From NCBI GenBank assembly GCA_016789035.1, contig JAEUSC010000108.1:1-9993 (forward strand): 9,993 nucleotides of DNA, written 5' to 3'. A program made the position numbers and the translations under genes. The notes under the pieces are model-generated. The model had not been told where the DNA came from. It searched no databases and saw nothing but the letters and a program-made list of their open reading frames with translations. The DNA is from Candidatus Omnitrophota bacterium. GTDB taxonomy: Bacteria > Omnitrophota > Gorgyraeia > Zapsychrales > Fredricksoniimonadaceae. This document shows positions 6,588 through 9,993 of the stretch, piece by piece. Position 1 is the first letter of the stretch, and each line of letters starts with the position of its first letter.

Positions 6588-8027
6588 TAAAAAGGACGTA
6601 TTGGTGGTGTATGGATTAGGTTTCAGGTCAAGTGGCATCTCTTCTGCCGATTTGACAGCAGCCTGAGCTTCCAACTTAGGGATCATCATAATGATCGCTG
6701 CCAGAAACCAATACGGCTCCATAATTCTGATGATGGTAAATGTATTGGCTGTAAATGCATGAAAAAGCATTCCCACCTGTCCGGCGAGAAAACCTACCGC
6801 CAATCCACCCAGAAAATCATCTTTCGTGTTTCTATAAATGCGTAACGTCTGATAAAATAATTTCCATAATAAAAAGATAAACGCAAAGAAACCAAAAATT
6901 CCGGTTTCAACCAATGCGCCAATAAATTGACTGTCGACGAATCCCGCCCCGGTCAAACCGTAACCTAAGAATGGTTTGTGCTTCCAATTGTCTATCAACC
7001 GAGCCCAGTCATTGATACGCGCGGATGCTGAAGGATCCAAAGTAATCCTTCCGATTTTAACCGGAACAACGGTTTGATCATTGTCTTGCGCGGTGAAGGT
7101 ATAGGCAATTCTTTCCTTCACATTACTGGGAAATGTAAAAATGGATGCGATTCCGGCCACAATCATAAGTGCGATCAATACATTCTTCATTCTTCCTCTT
7201 GAGAAAACAATGAGTGTCAAATACATCGGTATAATGGCCATGTAGGATGCACGGGACAGCGTAAAAGTAAACGGAACCAAACTGAAGGCGGCCAGAAAGA
7301 TCAGCGGCCCCCTCCACTTCAAGGACCGGGCATGCGTGAGGACTCCAATAATCATGCCCAGCATCAAAACTTGATATCCACCCAGAGTATTCGGTTCACC
7401 AGGTTGGCCCTCAAACGGAGCCGAGACACGATCGGATCCTATTTGCGTAAAGGCATAAATATTAACAATCGCATACGTGACTAAGAACACCTTCAAAAAT
7501 CCCTTGATCTGCTCTTTGTCTTTCAGAATTGCAGCGGCCAGAAAATAAATAGCGAAATACTCATTGTATTTCAGGATGTAAAAAATACCCTTAATAGGGT
7601 TAACACCAGCCGTCAGCATGCCTTGTGCCGTCGGAATAACATAGGAAAGCATGTAAAGGCCAATAGCAAAATTAAGCGGGGTTTTTGTGATAATACGAAG
7701 GTCTTTATTGATCGTGGCGCGAGCTAACCACGCCATGCTAAAGGTCAAAATAAACAAGTCATCAATCCGCACAACGACATTTCTCTGCTTAGAGACCGCT
7801 CCTATGGCAAGCTCCGGCGAAAGAAGCATGGAAACAATAATAATCGACATCGCCAAATTGCTGGTCGTAAATGCCGTAAAAAACATGAACAGAGCGAGAA
7901 TGGCCAATAAAGGAACAAGCGGAACCGTTGTAATGCTTTTACCTATGATGACACAGCCAAGGATAAGAAGAAGAGACAGGAACGTGGCCAGGACAATGTT
8001 ATGTTGATGGTTGTTACTAAAGGACAT
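6558..8027 (-). CDS. O-antigen ligase/polymerase-like multi-pass membrane protein (Wzy_C family)
   Basis: A 489-residue, very hydrophobic protein with roughly ten or more membrane helices (for example at about 11-29, 36-54, 57-74, 118-136, 155-168, 176-194, 217-233, 239-256, 262-276, 282-298, 372-392, 405-425 and 435-450). Two signatures point to the Wzy_C family: TFTLSRASYMAI at 254-265, and the periplasmic-loop region SASARINDW (333-341) followed by KPFLGYGLTGAG (351-362) and ALVETGIFGF (371-380). Family members either ligate finished glycans to a lipid or protein acceptor, or polymerise repeat units. Sequence alone does not separate these roles, so I give no symbol. I chose ATG at 8027, giving an 11-base overlap with the kinase gene. 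A GTG at 8126 would add 33 very basic residues lying wholly inside the upstream gene, which looks like an artefact. The ribosome site before 8027 is weak (AGG about 9 bases upstream), so coupling to upstream translation is likely. The soluble C-terminal tail is about 38 residues. Confidence 0.9.
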   Translation of the reverse strand: MSFSNNHQHNIVLATFLSLLLILGCVIIGKSITTVPLVPLLAILALFMFFTAFTTSNLAMSIIIVSMLLSPELAIGAVSKQRNVVVRIDDLFILTFSMAWLARATINKDLRIITKTPLNFAIGLYMLSYVIPTAQGMLTAGVNPIKGIFYILKYNEYFAIYFLAAAILKDKEQIKGFLKVFLVTYAIVNIYAFTQIGSDRVSAPFEGQPGEPNTLGGYQVLMLGMIIGVLTHARSLKWRGPLIFLAAFSLVPFTFTLSRASYMAIIPMYLTLIVFSRGRMKNVLIALMIVAGIASIFTFPSNVKERIAYTFTAQDNDQTVVPVKIGRITLDPSASARINDWARLIDNWKHKPFLGYGLTGAGFVDSQFIGALVETGIFGFFAFIFLLWKLFYQTLRIYRNTKDDFLGGLAVGFLAGQVGMLFHAFTANTFTIIRIMEPYWFLAAIIMMIPKLEAQAAVKSAEEMPLDLKPNPYTTNTSFLLKSAKYRMS

Positions 8028-9993
8028 CTTTGATCGCCTGATTATTTTCTTGCTTTTCTTTAGTCTCTCTCTTGAATTGCTTTTGCCATTTATCCAGAAG
8101 CGTCTCTTTCTTGGATTGCTTCTCACCGTAGTAGCGATAGGTAAAACCGGTATAACCGACCTGTTCCTCCGTACGAATGTTATTCAAGACAATTCCCAAG
8201 ATATTGGCTTTGGCATTGATCAGATGGCTCTTGGCCCGTCGTAAAACGTCTTTGGCTGTCTTTCCCACCATGTAAATCATAATCACTCCATCCACGCGGT
8301 CAGACATCGTTACGGCATCCGGAACAGCCATGATCGGCGAACAATCGATCAAAACACAATCAAACGCGGCCTTTAATTCAGCAATCAACTGGTCAAATGC
8401 TTTTGAATTCAAAAGCTCTGAAACGTTATCAACCGGACGTCCCGCGGTAATCATATGAAAATTGTCTATACCCGGCATCTGCAAGAGACTATCCACATCA
8501 AACCCGCCAATTAAAACATCCAGAGATGTTTTGACCACATCTCTCCAGGCCGCATTCCCCATGAGAATATCGGAAAGGCCCGGCTCCCGATTGAGACCCA
8601 ACGTCACATAAATGGACGGACGCCGCATATTGGCGCCAACGATAATTGTTTTCTTGCCGAGTTGTGCCATGGAAAGCGCAATATTGGCAATGGTCGTTGA
8701 TTTTCCTTCCTGCATGTCAGAACTCGTAAAAAGAATCGCCTTCACGTTCTTTGTCTTCATAATCTGAACAATATTAGAACGCAGCATTTTGTAGCTTTCG
8801 GCCGTCCAGGATTTTGGATTGGTTAAAGTGACCAGACGGGCCCGATGATAAATCACCTTCTTATCTCTATGATTGGCCAGTTCTTCTTCATTGATAATCG
8901 TTTCTTCTTTAGTCATATGTGGAATGATTCCAAGAATAGCCAATTTCAAGTCCTGTTCGACGTCGCTGATTGTCCCCACCGAAGAGTCCACGCTTTCACG
9001 GATAAATCCGACCACGATTCCTAACAGCAGCCCGACTGCAATACTGATTATGAGATTCATCCCGAAATCGGGTTTAATGGGTTTACTCGGGGCATTCGCC
9101 GGGGACACCACTGTCACGACATCGTCGATGACTTTTGCGAGGCTTAATTTGGCTTCGTCCCTTTTCTTAATCAGCTCATCAAAAGAACCGATCAGCCGAT
9201 CAATATTTCGCTTGAGGCTGACATACTCCAGCTGATTGGATGACAAGGATCCGCTTTCTTCGTAGAATTTGTTAATGATTCTGTATAAAACCTCTTTGCG
9301 GGTCTCCAGAAACATTTTTTTGATCACAAGAGCCAGATCTACTTCCATCTCCGGCGTGATCTGCTTGCCTGAATACCGCTTTAACATATCAACAATTTTG
9401 TTTTTTACCTCGTCCATGACGCGGTCTTTTGCCAAAACTGAAGGATGCTGTTCCGTATAATCAATCAACAAGAGCAAGCGCTCAAATTCCAGTTCCAGCA
9501 ATCTGCGCTTTAATCCAATGAAAATAAAATTGTCAGAGAGCGACTGTTCAATCCAGCGGGCAGAACCTTTACCGCCGTCTTTGCTATTGAGAATCTCATC
9601 AAGATTTTTCAGATCTTCTTCGATCTTCAACATTTGATTCTCAAACTCAAAAGAACCTTCGATTGTTAAACGGTCTAGGGCCTCTTTGACAGCCTTGGTA
9701 ACTTCAAAAACTTTTTCATTTTGTTTGAACTTCTGAAGCTTCTGTTCATTCTCGCTGAGTTGATCCTTGTATAATTCCAGCTGCTTATCTATGTATTCAA
9801 TCAGAGCCTTGGATTCTTTCTTTCGACTCTCAACATTTTCAACGATATAAACATCCGCGATGGCGGTGGCCATAAGTGCCGCTTTTTGTGGTTCATCGGA
9901 TTGTGTATAGATCGTCAGGATATTGGTGTCACTGATTTGTTCAACACGAGTATGCCTCTGATAATTAAGGGCCATGTTATAAATGGCTTCTTT
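8017..9993 (-). CDS. Wzz/GumC-type polysaccharide co-polymerase with C-terminal BY-kinase-like ATPase domain (5'-partial)
   Basis: Inner-membrane protein of the family that controls length or secretion of exported polysaccharides. The frame is open to the window edge (K-E-A-I-Y-N precedes the Met at 9975), so that Met is internal and the first membrane helix and start lie outside. Numbering from the edge codon: end of the Wzz domain at about 1-45, long charged coiled-coil stretches to about 285, a proline-rich run (PANAPSKPIKP) at 298-308, a membrane helix at about 313-331, then the kinase domain. That domain shows an E399-x2-K-x2-R405 motif resembling the BY-kinase ExxRxxR, Walker A (DMQEGKST, K431), Walker B (VLID, D550) and a tail with Tyr614, 619, 621 and 622. 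Oddly, Walker A' reads VGANMRRP where the family normally has I-D-x-D: both aspartates are replaced. Kinase activity is therefore doubtful. The stop is TAG at 8017-8019, and the next gene overlaps it by 11 bases. Confidence 0.93.
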   Translation of the reverse strand, partial: KEAIYNMALNYQRHTRVEQISDTNILTIYTQSDEPQKAALMATAIADVYIVENVESRKKESKALIEYIDKQLELYKDQLSENEQKLQKFKQNEKVFEVTKAVKEALDRLTIEGSFEFENQMLKIEEDLKNLDEILNSKDGGKGSARWIEQSLSDNFIFIGLKRRLLELEFERLLLLIDYTEQHPSVLAKDRVMDEVKNKIVDMLKRYSGKQITPEMEVDLALVIKKMFLETRKEVLYRIINKFYEESGSLSSNQLEYVSLKRNIDRLIGSFDELIKKRDEAKLSLAKVIDDVVTVVSPANAPSKPIKPDFGMNLIISIAVGLLLGIVVGFIRESVDSSVGTISDVEQDLKLAILGIIPHMTKEETIINEEELANHRDKKVIYHRARLVTLTNPKSWTAESYKMLRSNIVQIMKTKNVKAILFTSSDMQEGKSTTIANIALSMAQLGKKTIIVGANMRRPSIYVTLGLNREPGLSDILMGNAAWRDVVKTSLDVLIGGFDVDSLLQMPGIDNFHMITAGRPVDNVSELLNSKAFDQLIAELKAAFDCVLIDCSPIMAVPDAVTMSDRVDGVIMIYMVGKTAKDVLRRAKSHLINAKANILGIVLNNIRTEEQVGYTGFTYRYYGEKQSKKETLLDKWQKQFKRETKEKQENNQAIKDVL

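Noticed and set aside
8028..8126. Longer start (GTG at 8126) for the ligase-like protein
   Set aside because: It would add 33 strongly basic residues lying wholly within the kinase gene and lacks a ribosome site. ATG 8027 puts the protein start close to the first membrane helix.
8873..9235. Plus-strand open frame of 120 codons, Ser/Ile-rich
   Set aside because: Antisense to the membrane helix and linker of the co-polymerase. The apparent hydrophobicity is a by-product of the complementary strand.
1..9993. Promoters, rho-independent terminators, tRNA/rRNA, CRISPR or insertion sequences
   Set aside because: No intergenic space longer than 8 bases exists. I saw no hairpin plus T-run at a gene end, no repeat array and no transposase-like frame.

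Overview
The window is a gap-free, single-strand block of surface-polysaccharide genes. All eight genes read leftwards on the minus strand, so the transcript enters at base 9993 and leaves at base 1. Both ends cut a gene: the 5' part of the first gene lies beyond 9993, and the 3' part of the last gene lies beyond base 1. Every junction is an overlap, a direct abutment or a gap of no more than 8 bases. The block therefore looks like the interior of one polycistronic operon. I see no RNA gene, insertion sequence, CRISPR array, promoter or terminator, and no plus-strand gene.

In transcription order the genes are: (1) 9993-8017, a Wzz/GumC-type polysaccharide co-polymerase fused to a BY-kinase-like ATPase with a tyrosine-rich tail; (2) 8027-6558, a multi-pass O-antigen ligase/polymerase-like membrane protein (Wzy_C family); (3) 6549-5719, a Wzm-type ABC-2 permease; (4) 5718-4480, a Wzt-type ABC ATPase with a C-terminal carbohydrate-binding-like domain; (5) 4480-2192, a protein of about 762 residues joining a FemAB/CelD-like acyltransferase to a DegT/DnrJ/EryC1-type PLP aminotransferase; (6) 2208-1432, (7) 1427-711 and (8) 710 to beyond base 1, three different class I SAM-dependent methyltransferases.

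The genes fit the later steps of making and exporting a glycan. The aminotransferase half of gene 5 could make an amino sugar nucleotide and its acyltransferase half could acylate it. The methyltransferases could decorate or cap the chain. Wzm/Wzt would export the chain, with the Wzt C-terminal domain as a possible reader of the chain end. The ligase-like protein could attach or polymerise it, and the Wzz/kinase could set chain length or secretion. No glycosyltransferase is visible, so the sugar-assembling enzymes must lie elsewhere, probably beyond base 1.

The gene set implies a Gram-negative-type (diderm) bacterium. Moderate GC (mid-40s by eye, not counted) and the unusual domain combinations suggest an uncultured lineage, but I cannot name the phylum. 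The points most worth a second look are the acyltransferase-aminotransferase fusion, the loss of both Walker A' aspartates in the kinase, and the mixture of ABC-exporter and Wzz/Wzy-type machinery in one operon.
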